Below, piece by piece: positions 34,390-47,110 of a stretch of 64,000 nucleotides of DNA (within the stretch, counting starts at the first letter, position 1; each line of letters starts with the position of its first letter). A program made the position numbers and the translations under genes. The DNA lies in the NCBI RefSeq assembly GCF_958979055.1, contig NC_084897.1, forward strand, positions 26,093,128 through 26,157,127. The letters are read 5' to 3'. This DNA comes from Alnus glutinosa (Eukaryota; Streptophyta; Magnoliopsida; Fagales; Betulaceae). The notes below the pieces were generated by a model, which was given only the letters and a program-made list of their open reading frames with translations, was not told the origin of the DNA and did not search any database.

Positions 34390-34539
34390 TCATTGGGGAT
34401 GTGGTTTTGATTCACTCTCGTCGTGCCAGACTGGGCTCTCGCCATTAACGCATATTCCGGCCTTGATTACTCCCTCTGTTTCGGCTTCAGATTTCGATAG
34501 AAACAGCCGAATAGAGATAGAGAGGAGGGTGTAGAGCAT

Positions 34540-35117
34540 CGCAATTTTTATTTTTTTTATTTTTTTTAAAAAAGTAAGAGCATCACAATTCTTTATGCAT
34601 ATTGGATTTCTGGTTTAATCAATTCCTAAAAAGACACATATTCCTATTTGGTGGGGACTCATTCCATACGTATAAATCACATACTAAATGTGAATGTGTG
34701 TATACAAATACCACATCTCAAAAAATAAATAGTTATTATTGATGGTGAAATGAAATAGTAATTCTTATTCCTTAATTTGTGACAACACATGTCATACTTG
34801 AAATTGAACTAAAATTACTAAAAAAAAAAAAATCCACATAATTTTTTGTTTTTCTAAAACTCAAATTACAGAATAAATAAATAAATTAAGATAGGTTGAA
34901 TTTATGGGGTGGCCGACTACCTAAATTAGACCTTAGGGGTGGTGCAGCCACCATCAATGCCATCGGGAAGGGCAAGACCACTCCTGACAAACGACACTTG
35001 GAGATGGTCTTGCCTCCCCCCCCCCCCCCCCCGGCATGTGGTACTTTGGGGGTGGTGTGACCACTCCCGGCGTCTATTGTGGGTGGCCGGCGAGTCAGCG
35101 ACCAATAGATTCAACAC

Positions 35118-35155
<38 letters not shown>

Positions 35156-35503
35156 TTTGAAAGAAAATAAAGAAAAATATGGTTATTTTTGGAAAAAAAA
35201 AAAATATGGTCTATTCCCTCAATTTCATTTTTTAAAAGAAAAAAATGTTGTAAGGGAATAGCTATTTCTATGAATAGGTCCATACTAAATAAAAGTATGA
35301 ATAATCATTTTATTCCGAGGGCTTATTCTAAATAAAATATTAGAATTAATTAAAAAAAAAAAAAGAATTGGCGTAAAAAATTATAAATGTATTTGGTGTC
35401 ATTCTTGTACGCATCTTTTGTTCATTTTTTTTTTTAAAAAAAAAAAATTACCATTAAACCTGTAAGAATTATATGTCAGTTTTGCATATTCAATAATGAA
35501 TTT

Positions 35504-35576
<73 letters not shown>

Positions 35577-36030
35577 GAGTATGAGAATGAACAATTTTTT
35601 TTTGTTTGGTAAATAAATGTGCATCCTTAATTATAAACTATCCGATGTGTAGATGGCATCAGAGTCAATTTTCCTCTAGAAATATAAATGAATCAATTAG
35701 TAAGTTTTTAAAGGTACATAAATTTATGTAGTTTTAGATAAATTAAAACTGAACATTTTTTTATTTTAATTCAGTTAATTAAACTGGCTTATATTCATGG
35801 CATGCATTTTATAAACACGTATTAATTTAATATTTCCTCCGTTCTAATTTAAAGAAAAACATCCATTAAAATTAACTTCACTTCTTTTTATTTATTTTTA
35901 ACGGTACATATTTAACTAGTTCTTGAGCGAGGGACATAAAACAGTGTTGGAGACCGGTGCGAGTGAGGGGAGGTGGCTCGGTCGTCTCAACGTCGCTCTG
36001 CCACTGCGCCACATCCAGAACTGTAGCGAA
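34540..36030. other. Intergenic DNA with C, T and (TA) tracts
   Basis: No gene apart from the probable 5' UTR of the PreY-like gene near its end. It contains a block at about 34905-35105 with GGGGTGG and GTGACCACTCC motifs in both orientations, a C run (35016-35032), a T run (35119-35152) and a (TA)n tract (about 35514-35571). Confidence 0.5.
35514..35571. repeat. (TA)n microsatellite
   Basis: An almost pure TA run of about 58 bases. Its length is likely to vary between individuals and to be uncertain in assemblies. Confidence 0.85.
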
Positions 36031-36884
36031 ATGGTGAGGGCAAGCTTAGGGCTTCTCAAAGATGCAGGGAATGGGCTCTCCATGACTCTCAGAGAGATGC
36101 TGGTCTGCCCACTCTCCAAGCAACCCTTAAGGTGATCTTATATTTGTTTTATTTATTTATACGTTGTTGTTTGTGGTTCTTGGAACGGTGGTCGTGCTTA
36201 TTAAGTTTAATTGGTTCTGGGTTTCCTTGTAGATATTGGGAGGAAACGAATTCTCTAATCATTGACGCCATTGGCGTTTCTTTTCCTGTGAGTTCTACTT
36301 CCAGATCCTGTATTTCAATTTCGCAACTTTGTAGAGAATACCTGTCCTTAGTGAGTAACTCTGCTCAAAATGGTTCATTGGCGAAATTTTTTCGGAGATT
36401 GCTTATCTTGTAATAGCCCATGTTCCTGGATATAAAGGGTTTTGCTGCAATTTTCTAGGTATTTAGTTGCAAAATAACCCTTTTGTTTCTCTTTTGAATT
36501 GCTATGCAGTACCATTTGATATAAATGTTAATCCAATTGCCTAAAAATAACTGAGGCTTACTTTTCATTGCTGAAATTTTTCCGAATTTCTATTTATTAT
36601 GTAACATATGTATGGGGTAGCGTTGATTCATTTTGCGAATTGAAAAAAATAACCCTTGCATTTCTCTTGTGAATTGCTATTCAGTAGCATATGATGCAAA
36701 TGTTTTCCAACTGCTCCCCAATTTATGTTGCACTCGAATGGGTATGATTTCTTTTCATTGATCATGTGTTTGATAGATAAAGGATGGGATTCCTTGCTTG
36801 GTCCCAAAGGATGGCAAGATAATCGAAGCTGATGAGATGCCGAAAACCAATGATGCAGCTGATTTGTCTTCGAAAAATGAGTAA
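36031..36884 (+). CDS. PreY / Trm112-like small protein (three exons, 87 aa)
   Basis: The family (UPF0434/Trm112 fold; PreY is mitochondrial) comprises small zinc-ribbon-like scaffolds that stabilise methyltransferases; PreY supports coenzyme Q and complex I assembly factors. Exons are 36031-36131, 36233-36287 and 36777-36884, all GT/AG and in frame. The product has LREMLVCPLSKQPLRYWEE, then SLIIDAIGVSFPIKDGIPCL and VPKDGKIIEADE, the full family motif with the CPLSK and DGIP landmarks. I chose the ATG at 36031 (MVRASLGLLKD); the open frame upstream has no ATG closer than 35923 and is probably leader. Arabidopsis has a Trm112p-like gene close to FD (At4g35905, from memory), which fits the local gene order. 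Confidence 0.88.
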
Positions 36885-39168
36885 TAATGAGGTGGTAGTC
36901 CTTATGTATGATAGTGGGGGTTGGCCCCCAAATAGAACTGCCATTGTCAGGTTTAGGTGAATGCCTTCTTATATATCTAAGCTGCAGCTTTGTATTTATG
37001 CAAGCAATTCTTAAAATGATCTTGTTTCTTTTGTTAAGATAAGCCATTGAGCAGTAGATTTGTTTTGTTTGTTACTTCAGCATCCGAAATTCTCTCAAAT
37101 AAAAGGAGGTATATTTTTGCGCTGCAACCTATGTTTGTGAATGGAATTATTCTTTCCTTTTTTTTCTTTTTTTGATAACTTAGTGGATTTATTCATAATT
37201 GGCAGATTACATGTTTGATGTGGATAAAGTTTCAGCAATGACTGCATTTTCTTAGTTCTAGAGAACTGCTGAAACAAAATTAGCTATTGAAGTTTGTTGG
37301 GCAATTTGTCTGGGCATAATAAAATAAGAGCTTTTTGCTGACTTTTGATCTTTTAAATCTCCATAGTACGATGAATTGATTCATAAATTCTTTAATATCG
37401 TTCTCAAATCTCTGTGTCTTTCCCTTGGGTTGAGCTTTCTACAAAAATGCTTTGGATTCAACCTTGTGGCTCTTACATCAAAGATTGAGGCATTGAAGTG
37501 GTCAGGGTTGTGTTTTATGTATGTGCCACAATGAGGAGTTGAAATAGGTTCTATTGGCTTAACTACGTTTCATATGTCTCTTTTTGTTGGGATGGGGATG
37601 ATTTGATAGAATCACAATTAGTAGATAATATACATTATTGAGACAGAAGCTGCAAAACCGGATGTGGTTTCTTCTGATAAGGACAAGCACCTGAACAAAT
37701 TCAAAGAAGAAGGATGATGAAGATAAGAAGACATCAACTCAAACACAAGATAAAGATAAAGAGATGTTAACAGAGGATAATGTAGATGTGAATCATATCT
37801 GTTTGTAACTGTTGTAATGAAATCATACTGTACAAACTAATTATAAATACAAATAACAGCTCCCATAGCAATACATGGGAAGCATATTCATCATCTTTAT
37901 TTATAAACCTTTCATGCATTAAAATAAAAATCACTCCCTACCAACATGATAATGCCTCACACTTTTAGGTTGTCTGTTGCCTTGCTTTCCTTGTTCGAAG
38001 ATTTTCTATTACTGCTTGTTGACACTCTGCATAGGGTGTATGAGTTGTTGTGGAGGCTACCCACTATTTCTATTCTCATTTAACCATATCGTGGTATTTG
38101 CTAGCATGGAGTTGTGCTTCTGATTTGGAATTGCATACGATGGGAGGCCTCCTTCTACAGGGAGCTATGAAGTGAGGCTTCCAATTCCATCCAGTTTATT
38201 TATAGGCTTCGTATTTTTCTTGCCTACAAGTAACACTGCAAAATTCTCCCTCTTAATCAGTCTTGGAAAAATGGAGAAAATGGGTAATAGCGTTATTCAA
38301 CACTATTACCTTAACTGTATTGGTAGCTCAAAAGACGTTGTGAAGCAGTTTCAAGAAGAATACAACCATAATTTATGGTCGTCGAAGTTGTAAAGTTGTA
38401 AGTGTTCTATCATTTGTTACGACTACTTACAGTATAGAAGAAGATCCTCTCTATTTCACTTGAAATGGAGAGGAAACATTTCATGGGTCAGGTTTTGTTT
38501 TGTTGCATTGAACGGTATATATGGTATAACGTCGTTTAATTTTTTAAAAAAATTGTGGCTATATATACACCAGTAGATTTGTGAAATCTAATCCCGCCTA
38601 TGAAATAGCTTTTCATTTCACTTAAAATGAAGAGATCTCGACTCAGAGTTCAAGGAGAGTAAATAATTGATGTTATGAATGTTATGATGCAAACGATAGG
38701 GTAAAGGTTGAGTGGCAATTCATGTTCGCGTGTTGGGTTCGGATCGTGTTGAGATATGAGTATAAAATTATATAAGTCAATCTTAACCCAAGCTATTTAA
38801 TTAAATAGGTTAAACCCCTTAACTATGACGTGCTAATTTTAATTTTTAAGTTGGGTTTACCGGATACGTCAAAATTTGCCTATTAAAGTATACCCAATCT
38901 ACCAAATGAAAGAAATGAAGCTTGACATGAGGAGGCGTTAGCTTTGCACCCTATCCATGATCTTTCATTAATGAAGCAAAAAAGGTCAAGAGTAACACTC
39001 TGTTTAGGTGTAACCGCTTGGTGATGGTCACTTGAAGAATATATCGTATCTGCCAATCTAATTGACAAACCTTCCAAACCACGCAAAACAACTGAGAAAC
39101 ACAAGGAGCCGTTGCTGTCAAACTCTTCTCTTCAACTAAACGTTCCTCTTATTAAAGATCTAATAGAA
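36885..39168. other. Intergenic DNA between PreY-like and RING genes
   Basis: The first part is probably 3' UTR. At about 37650-37760 there is a Lys/Asp-rich frame fragment that stops quickly. The stretch at about 37790-37920 (AATTATAAATACAAATAACA followed by GCTCCCATAGC) has the feel of a retrotransposon LTR fragment, but I cannot confirm it. A copy of the dispersed repeat described at 48683 lies at about 38705-38885. No complete gene recognised. Confidence 0.45.
38705..38885 (+). repeat. Dispersed repeat, copy 1 of 4
   Basis: It contains TATTTAATTAAATAGGTTAA, CTTAACTATGACGTGCTAAT and GTTGGGTTTACCGG in the same order as the copies at 45530, 46890 and 48683. This looks like an old, unclassified transposon fragment. 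Confidence 0.45.
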
Positions 39169-39606
39169 ATGTTAAGACTCTCGTCAAACCAGATGGTTTT
39201 CAGGAAGTTGGTGTCCTTCATCTATAATTTTATTGGTCCAAGAGCGCAGCTGAGATCCAAGGAAGCTCCATCATCTTCTTGCCTGGTGATCAGATGGGAT
39301 GGAATGCAGAAGGTCAAGGATGGTCCATCCATGGCTCCACAAGGGTCCGGCTTAGGTGAGTTTCTTGAAGCTGAACTGTGCTGTGTTTGTTTGTCGAGAT
39401 TAAAGAAGAAGGGGCAGGACACACGTGTTCTTCCTTGCCTGCATGAGTTTCACAGGGTGTGCGTCGATAGGTGGTTCAATGCGTGCCGGAAAACCTGTCC
39501 GGTATGCCGGTTTTCCATGGGAGGAGAGGACAATTGTCGTAAACAGGAAGTGCTCACCGATGAGATGGTGATATGGTTTTCTTCCTTCCATGTAGCTGGT
39601 TTCTAA
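39169..39606 (+). CDS. RING-H2 E3 ubiquitin ligase, small (145 aa)
   Basis: RING-H2 proteins recruit E2-ubiquitin and ubiquitinate substrates. The single exon starts at the first ATG in frame (MLRLSSNQMVFRKLVSFIY). The open frame extends 57 bases upstream but only from a TTG codon. The RING lies at about residues 89-132, with the order CCVC, LPCLHEFHRVC, WFNACRKTCPVC, giving the C3H2C3 pattern. A short basic and hydrophobic N-terminus may act as a membrane anchor; no clear transmembrane helix is seen. The C-terminal tail WFSSFHVAGF is short. No intron or defect is seen. The precise subfamily (XERICO/RHA2-like or ATL-like) cannot be decided. Confidence 0.8.
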   Translation: MLRLSSNQMVFRKLVSFIYNFIGPRAQLRSKEAPSSSCLVIRWDGMQKVKDGPSMAPQGSGLGEFLEAELCCVCLSRLKKKGQDTRVLPCLHEFHRVCVDRWFNACRKTCPVCRFSMGGEDNCRKQEVLTDEMVIWFSSFHVAGF

Positions 39607-40308
39607 CCTGTAAAATCTAATCAATCTTGCACGTGATAAATAAATCAACAAATACTTCAATAGATGTTATATATGCAATTTTTTTTTTTTTTTTTCAAGT
39701 ACAATATATAGGACCACGAGGTAGGATACCAATCCCAGCAATGTTTCTCATATTGTTAGCAATTCGAGCATCAAATATAAAAGAGTTTTCATAGAACTCA
39801 CATTTCTGAGCAAGTTTCAGGTAGTCCGTCCACCTGTTTAGACAAATGATTCTCCTAAGAACTGTTTTTTATATTTGGTGTTTAAATTGATCGATAGCAA
39901 TTCGAACAACAAATTGCTAAAGATCGAAATCCAAAGCTCCAAGCTACCAGTCAATTGAAAAAGGGTTTCAATGGAACTTACAGACCTGGACAGCCAAGCA
40001 AGGGGCTCCATGTATACTATGTAATGTGTGCAACTTCTTGTATTTTTCGATAGGGATGATGTACATGTGCACAACAGGCTTGTAGGGAGTTGACATCCGA
40101 GGCAGGCCCACCTGCTCATTATTGGATCCTGTTGGAAAAGTTTGGCATGGGACTTAGGCCAATTTTTATGGCCCTTAGAATGACCCACTTATCAAATATT
40201 GCCCCAATACCAATACGAATTGTCCACTTGACTCACGACAACAAAAACAACCAAAAACTTTGGGGAAAGTATATTACATCTGTCTAACGCCTAAGCAATT
40301 TGTATTCT

Positions 40309-40342
40309 AACCCCCCTCCCCCCCTCCCCCCCCCCCCACCCC
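40309..40342. repeat. C-rich tract
   Basis: A run of C with occasional T or A at the left border of the gypsy fossil. It is probably a slippage product and a likely assembly weak point. Confidence 0.7.
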
Positions 40343-41760
40343 TTGCTTTATACGAGGTGATGATTCCATCTTTATTGTGATTGATTGGTTTTCCAAAATG
40401 ACTCATTTTATTGCTTGCAAAAAGACTTAGATGCAGTAAATGTGACACAATTATATTTTTCGGGAGGCTTATTGTCTTCATAGATTGCCATTGTCCATAG
40501 TTCCTAATCGGGACGCTTGGTTTCTTAGTCATCTTTTGGAGATTCCTGTGCAGGTTGTCCAACATCATACTTGACTTTAGTAGTGCCTATGATCTTCAAA
40601 CTGATGGGCAATCAGATGTGGTCAATCGATCTTTGGGAGACTTGCTTAGGAGTTTGCCGGGTGATCATCTCAAGTCATGGGATTAAAAGTTATTTCTAGC
40701 TGAATTTGGCTACAATCGGTCTATAAATCGGAGCATCAGATTTTGTCCATCCTTTATTGTTTATGGAGCTAATTCTTGTGCGCTGTGGGATTTAGCATTT
40801 GTTCTTGATTTGAAGGGGGTGGATATTAAAGCTAAAGATTTTATTACTCATATTCAAGAAGTTCATAAGATGATTGCTCGGAACTTACAAGATGCTCGTA
40901 TTGACTAGGGATCAGTTTCATGTGGGAGAGTATAATAAGCTTGCTGCAGAGAAGATTGGACCGTTGGAGATCATTAAGAAGTTTAATCCTAATTCATATC
41001 AATTGAGCTTCCAAGTCATATCAAGACGTTTGATGTGTTCAATGTCAGGCATCCTATTTTGTACGTGGGAGACTCATATGATAACAATGCGAATTTGAGG
41101 GCGAATTCTCTACAACTTAAGAAGGATAATACAGACTAAAGTTGAATTTGACTTCATGAAGAAGTTAGGGGAAGACATTGGCGTTCGGACGAGGTCTAAG
41201 GCTCGTCCGAACGGGCCTATTGGGTGAGCATCAGGAACAATTATACTCCAGTGAGCCTCGGTCAGAATTGCAGCTTGTCTGCGTTTGATCAAAATGTCCA
41301 AACATTGTCAGTAGCCTTCAGTTGGTTTCACGATTGGTACCTATTCAACTGAGGTGTTGCATTGTGTCTCTTCCAAACAAGACTTCATCTTGCTCAGAAC
41401 AAGCACATGACAGCAACATCCAGCCAGTGCAATGGTCAAAGGTCGTTCGGCCGAGAAAATATATGTAGGGTTTCACCGCATTATCGTTCGAACGAGAATT
41501 AATCCGTCCAAATGAGATCCCGATTAACTATTTTCTATTTCATCTTTTAGTTGGATTAGACTCTTTTCTCTATATAATTAAATAAGGACGGCTTAGCCTC
41601 CATGTTATGTTATAATTTCATATATTTTCAATAAGAAACTCTCTACGATTGAGTTTTCTTCTATTTTCCCTACAAATCATTGAGTTTTCTTGATTTGTTG
41701 AATTGTTGTGATTTTTTTTTTATTTTTTTTTTAATTTTTTTGTTAATTATGTGACCCACT
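40343..41760 (+). mobile_element. Ty3/gypsy LTR-retrotransposon fossil (3' part)
   Basis: Plus-strand fragments resemble the integrase C-terminal region of Ty3/gypsy polyproteins, including TDGQSDVVNRSLGDLLR and a chromodomain-proximal portion ending near 41090. The following 600 bases have features of a 3' LTR: TATATAATTAAATAAGG near 41572 and a downstream T-rich end. gag, protease, reverse transcriptase and the 5' LTR are absent from the window. The element is broken in several places and is clearly old; it is a remnant without function. Confidence 0.75.
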
Positions 41761-43088
41761 ACACTCCCGCTGCATCAGACAATCCATCTAGCACTGGTTT
41801 TTTTTCTTTTACAAAGCCACGTGAATTTATAATAAATTTGTAGTATCTACATTTTCATGAGTTTTTCGAAATACATTTTCATGAGTTAATATGTGGTGCC
41901 TCGTGCTCCATGGCTAAACGTGCATAAGTAATAAGTTGTAGGAGAAAAAGACCAAAAAGGCCTACCTGTTCTTTTGTCCTTACCGAGAACGGCAAAAGAA
42001 AAAGGTGGACTTAAAAGCGAAGGGGGAAGGGTGGTCTTGATTTTTTGTTCCATCGGGCTTTCCTTTAGTACGAAAAGCAAAACCAAGGTCCATCGGAAGT
42101 GCTATTTGATCGAAAATAAATGTGTGCATATATGAAATGTATTTGATGTAATGAAAAAGTGTTTTTATATTTTGAATTATTTGTTAATGGTTTTTCAAAA
42201 AAAAAAAAGTCGTTTTAAAACCGATGCCAAACGAGCCCGATATGGTTCTTGCCTTCTTGGGGGTGGAATTTGTTTATCTTTCTAAGAATTTAGACATATA
42301 GGAAGGATTCAATTCACCAACCACACATCACGCCGGCCACTCGTTGAAAAACATAATAACCATTAACCAAAAAGACTGGCCCAAAGAGAGCAAGCATGCA
42401 GCAGCCAGAAAGTGAAAATATGATTCGAAAGAGTGCTGACTGAGAATGGTTTGCCACAAAAAAGAACCCCTTCTGTTCTGCCTTTCTCCCATTGGATTGA
42501 GGTTCAATCAACTGACGAAGATAATTACCAATTGTGTCCACTTTTGAATCACCAAGAAAGAAGGTTTCTTAATGGCCTTTAAAAACGCCACCAGAAACGG
42601 AACAAAAGAGTGAGAGTAATAATTTGGGCAAAGAAAACGTTGTACTGGTAAGAGGCCTGATAAGGGAATATGAGACATTGAGAGAAGAGATAAAAAGAGA
42701 TGTTGAAAACTTGAAAGCGATGGCCAGCCAACTAGCCAAGGAACAAAGCGTCCCTTCTATTTTCCACTGTGCGTCTCTTTGGAGCCACATAGGGTGGTGG
42801 TGATGGTGGTCCTTTTTCCTTTTTCCCCCCAATTTCTTTCCATTTTCGAAAATGAAGATTTATAAAGGAAAAGAGAGAGAGAGAGAGAGAGGCAGTCAAG
42901 GGAAGGATACAAAAACATAACCAAAAAAGACCCACCAAGTTAAATTCCTGCTTCTTAGGAATGCAAAAACACTACTCTTTTTTTCCATACATACATTGTT
43001 CTTTCCTGAGACCACTATAATATGGAGGTACAGTACCCACCTACAAAAACATTGAAACCCCAAAAGGAAAAGGCAGTACTGATGATTC
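41761..43088. other. Intergenic DNA downstream of the FD gene
   Basis: AT-rich, with a GA microsatellite at about 42873-42892. It presumably includes the FD 3' UTR near 43000. No other gene recognised. Confidence 0.45.
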
Positions 43089-44283
43089 TCAAAATGGAGC
43101 CGTTGAGGTTCTGTAGAGTGACTTCTTTTTGGGAAGTTGAGCAGTTGCGGCCAATCTTAGCTGCCCAGAAAAATGAAAAGAAAAAAGAAAAAAAAAAAAG
43201 ACACCAACATCAAACTATGTATATCATCAACCCCAGGAATCCCAATCAGCCTTTACTTTGATACTATCCTTTTATAAATTGTTTTGAAATGCAATAGCAA
43301 ACTTCTATTTGAATAACATATATTTTGAAGAAAAAAATGAAAAGGAAAACAAGTGGTTGTGCATTTCCCGTAGGAGGGAATAATAAACAAATCTCGAATA
43401 ACACTAACCTGTTCTTGCTGTTTTTGAAGCCTTGCATTCTCTTCCTTCAAGTGAGTAACTTCAAGTTCCAACTCGTTTGTATAGGCCTGTATGAAGCATC
43501 AAAAAAAGAAGGAAAACCTGCTTTCAGGAAACAAAATCCAACGGAACTATATTTTACGCAGTTAGAACAAAAAAGAGACATTTCCTGCTTTCTAGCTCTC
43601 GATCGCGCGGCGGATTCTCGGTTCTTGATCATACGCTTATGTCGCCGATCCCCAGAACTACCGTCAGATTCTGGAACCCTCTTCTTCCCAAAAGACGGCA
43701 AGCCAGTGGAGGAAGTCAGAGCCTCAAATGGGCTACTGAAAGAAGTGACATTAGAATGTAAATGTGAGTTAGGCCTGAGTGGGTCAGAGTGATCAAGAAA
43801 ATGGAATTCGCAGCCGGAATTCAAGCTCAAGACAGTGGCAGGCGGAGGCGGCGCCAAAGAGCCAGGTGGGCAGTAGACGGCGGTCTCTGCGGCGGCGGCG
43901 GCTGCGGCGGCGACCATGCTGGCTGCAGGTGGGTCTTTGCTAAAGGGTCGAGCAAGAAAGTCTTGAAGGATGACGTTGTTGTTGGAGGCGGGGTGGGGCC
44001 GGTGGTGTCTCGCGGTGGTTTCTTGGTCTTGGAGGGAGGCAATATTGATGTCCTTCCAGACCTCTTCCATGGTCTTTGTGGTCCTTCCTCCAAGACCCGT
44101 GAATGGTGAAGCTGATGATGATGAAGATGTGGATGAGATTGACTTTGAGGAGCTTGAGGAGAATAACGATGATGAGCCTCTGTGGAGGCCGATGGTTTTG
44201 TTTAAGCTGCTACCTTCTTCACACCCAGTTGATGGCACCATGTATGCTAGACGAGATGGCTTTAGACCTGTCCTAGAACACAT
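43089..44283 (-). CDS. FD: FD-type bZIP transcription factor (three exons, 282 aa)
   Basis: FD binds florigen (FT) through 14-3-3 proteins at the shoot apex and activates floral meristem genes. On the minus strand, exons are 44283-43585, 43486-43409 and 43160-43089. Landmarks: a Ser-rich N-terminus, TMEEVWKDINIASL at about residue 71, ILQDFLARPF, PPPATVLSLNSGCEF, the basic region RRHKRMIKNRESAARSRARK (about 213-232), the leucine zipper AYTNELELEVTHLKEENARL, and the C-terminal RTSTAPF, the phosphorylated 14-3-3 site of FD. An Ala run (about eight) lies mid-protein. Exon 1 is followed by GAAATG, so the donor is GA rather than GT; no GT nearby keeps the frame. The start could also be the ATG at 44241. 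Neighbours LARP1C and MCA1 match the Arabidopsis order. Confidence 0.9.
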
Positions 44284-45529
44284 AACAGAGTTGGGAGGGA
44301 CTGAGACAGCAGACACTGCTTGTGTGAACGGTCACGTCTCATATATGCGTGTTCTGTGCCGCGCGTGCCAAAGCTTGGGAGCCCCTACGCCTACGGCTTC
44401 TCTCTCTCAGGACTTAATTCAGGAGTAGTATTTGGCCTACTTGTTACTCCTACTCTTACTCCTTGCTTTTTGTTTTGTTTTTTTAGGGTAAGAAAGGCAG
44501 TACCGTTTGATCCACCTACCCTTTGGCAACTTCCCTGTTCTTTGGCATTCCACTCTCATTTTCAATCTATGAGATCAAATACTATTGTTTCCCGTTGCGT
44601 ACCACCCGGGCCTGAAGTCTGATGATCATGATGTCTCTTTTTACAACTGAAAAAAAAAAAAAAAGAAAAAAAAAAAAAAAGAAAGAAAGAAAGAAAGAAA
44701 AAGTTACCCTTCTATGTACTCCACAGATAAAGAAAACTACTGTAATAAGTTAAGTTATAATAGTCTAAAAAGGATAACTTAAGTTATAATTCAAACTCTT
44801 TAGAATCATTTATAATGTCCCGTCTCACTTAATATTCACCAATGCTTTTATAATTCATCTCGTCCATACAAACCATTCATTTTCTCAATAAGAAATGGAC
44901 GGACAACCAAAGGCGGGGCGGACCTAATTCGATCTTATTAGAACTACACCCTAACTTCATTTAGAGCTTAGAGATTGGAGTGCTTATTGTAAGAAGATTA
45001 ACTTAGGAATTTAACTACTTTGCATAAGCCTAAAAATTTCCCGTACTCGATGTGCTGTGAGGATTCCAACTTGCATGGAATTTTATGGACGCATCTGCAC
45101 TACCATAAATGAATGATGGCGAATGAAGCTGTGCACGTTTTTTAAAAAAAATAAAAAATAAAACACACACCACAACAAGACAACAGAGGGAAGAAACGAC
45201 CAAAAACGGGGGACAAAGAAACACACACACTCACACACAAATAAGAAAGGAAAGGGAAGAGCATGCTAAGAAGTAAGAAGAAGTTTAGGTTATTGATAGA
45301 AACTACCAGTAAACTTTAAATGAGAGTTTGATGATGTGTTTTGTAAAGTGTTTTTTTGTTTGAAACAATGTTTTAACTTGGCATAAATGTGAAATTTGTT
45401 TGGTATTTTTAAGAGTATTTTGTATTTTTTTATTGTTTGTTAATATTTTTTATTTTAAGGAGTGAAAACAAAAATTTTAACTAATGCTTTTTAGATAATT
45501 TGTTTGAAAAAAATATTTAAATAGGTCGA

Positions 45530-45660
45530 ATTAAATTCGACTTATTTATAATTAAACGGTTTAAATCTTTCAACTTTAATTTACTAATTTTACGTTGGAT
45601 TCATATCAAATTTATAAATTATGTAAAAAATTATCAACCTAAAACTAACTAGTCCGTCTA
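45530..45660 (+). repeat. Dispersed repeat, copy 2 of 4
   Basis: It contains ATAATTAAACGGTTTAAATC, TTTACTAATTTTACG and TCATATCAAATTTATAAATT in the same order as the copy at 48683. Strongly decayed. Confidence 0.4.
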
Positions 45661-46889
45661 CGATCGTACTACATGCTTAGTCTTCTGGATCAAAATAAAA
45701 GTATATTCATTTGGTCCATTCCTCCAAATCATATCAATTCTCCTAACCAATTCGTTTTCTCCTTTCTCTGTCTTGTTATCTTGATTTTGATTTTGATTAA
45801 TTTTTTTTAGATTTTATTTCGTTGGTGGATTTGCCCAGGTATCAAACAACTTGGAAGTGAAATGGCATTGCTCCGTGGAGGTCCCGTGTTTTGCAGAATG
45901 AAGTGAAATGGCATTGCTCCACCTGTCGGTTCATGGAGATCTCCGGCCCGTCCTACAATCTCAGAACCGAAAGTGAAAGAGATTTTTCAGAGAAATAACT
46001 CCACGATTTGACTGTTTTAAACAGATAAAATTGATAAAACAATACATTTCGTGGGCATGTATATATATATATATATATTGGAAAAAAATATATATAAAAT
46101 CAGTTCTTGTTTGAAGTTTGAAGGGTATGCGGGCAGGCAGAGCCGAATACGTCAAAGAGTCAGTTCGTTCAGCTCCACAGATTCCCCTTTCTCTCTCAAA
46201 CTGTTATTATTACTCGGGATTTCCTTGTACAATGCCACTAGATATCGCAGTGCATCTACTCCCTCAAATCCAGGCCCTTTGGCTCCATATATGTGTCAAC
46301 CATGCCAACAACTATATCCTTCCGCCGTCTCGTGCATTTTAAACACATGTCAGTTAAAATATTTAAATTTAAAAGAAGAATTGTTTCAATTTAAAAGAAA
46401 ACTTTATCTATATCTTATTTCTTAAGAGAAATGCTTGTCCGACGTTAAGAATTTTTTTAAAAATCAATCATCGGATATGTAGGACTCACGTGTGAAAAAA
46501 CAGATATAATTGTTGGTTTGAAAAAAATGTTAGATGAGAGAGTTTCTAATTTGTAATAGATCGAGTTCTTCAACTTTTTTAGATTGGGTTAGAAAAAAAA
46601 TTCTTTCAATTGTTTGGAAGAAGAAAACTCTATCCATGTCTTCGCATTCCTAATTGAGTTTCTTCAATTATTTTAGTTCATTGGTCACATGACTGGCTAT
46701 ATATACATACCTAAGATTACCCCCCCATCTCAACCCATATTGTAAGAAAGTTAGAAACCATGTATAAAAAACTATACAAAAAGCCATGTATGTATGATCA
46801 CAGGCCTTATCGTTCAAAATTTCCACAAGTGATCATTGTAGTATTTGAAGAACATAACTAATATTCTTTATTATTGTGTTTAGAGTAGT

Positions 46890-47110
46890 AAAATTAGCGA
46901 GTTAGGGTTGAAAGTACTGACCCGTTTAAATTAAATAAATCAGATTAAGGTTAACCTAAACAATCATATATATATATATACTCATGCATTAATACGATCC
47001 AGCTTTGACACATAACATTTAGACCTGATAATTTTTTATACAACCCACGAATCTGACAAGAAATTAGCTAGCTAAGGTCGAAGAATCTGACTCGTTTAAT
47101 TAAATGAGTT
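46890..47110. repeat. Dispersed repeat, copy 3 of 4
   Basis: Segments such as GTTAGGGTTGAAAGTACTGA, CCCGTTTAAATTAAATAAAT and TTTGACACATAACATTTAGA resemble the copy at 48683, partly in reverse order. It is interrupted by a short (TA)n tract near 46970. Confidence 0.35.

Noticed and set aside
33832-34410. Plus-strand frames of 70-90 aa
   Set aside because: They are antisense shadows of the intronless PPR gene.
37650-37920. Lys/Asp-rich fragment and LTR-like text
   Set aside because: Too short and interrupted to assign to a retroelement or a host gene with confidence; mentioned only in the gap description.
43325-44428. Plus-strand frames of 100-155 aa
   Set aside because: They are antisense shadows of the FD coding exons.
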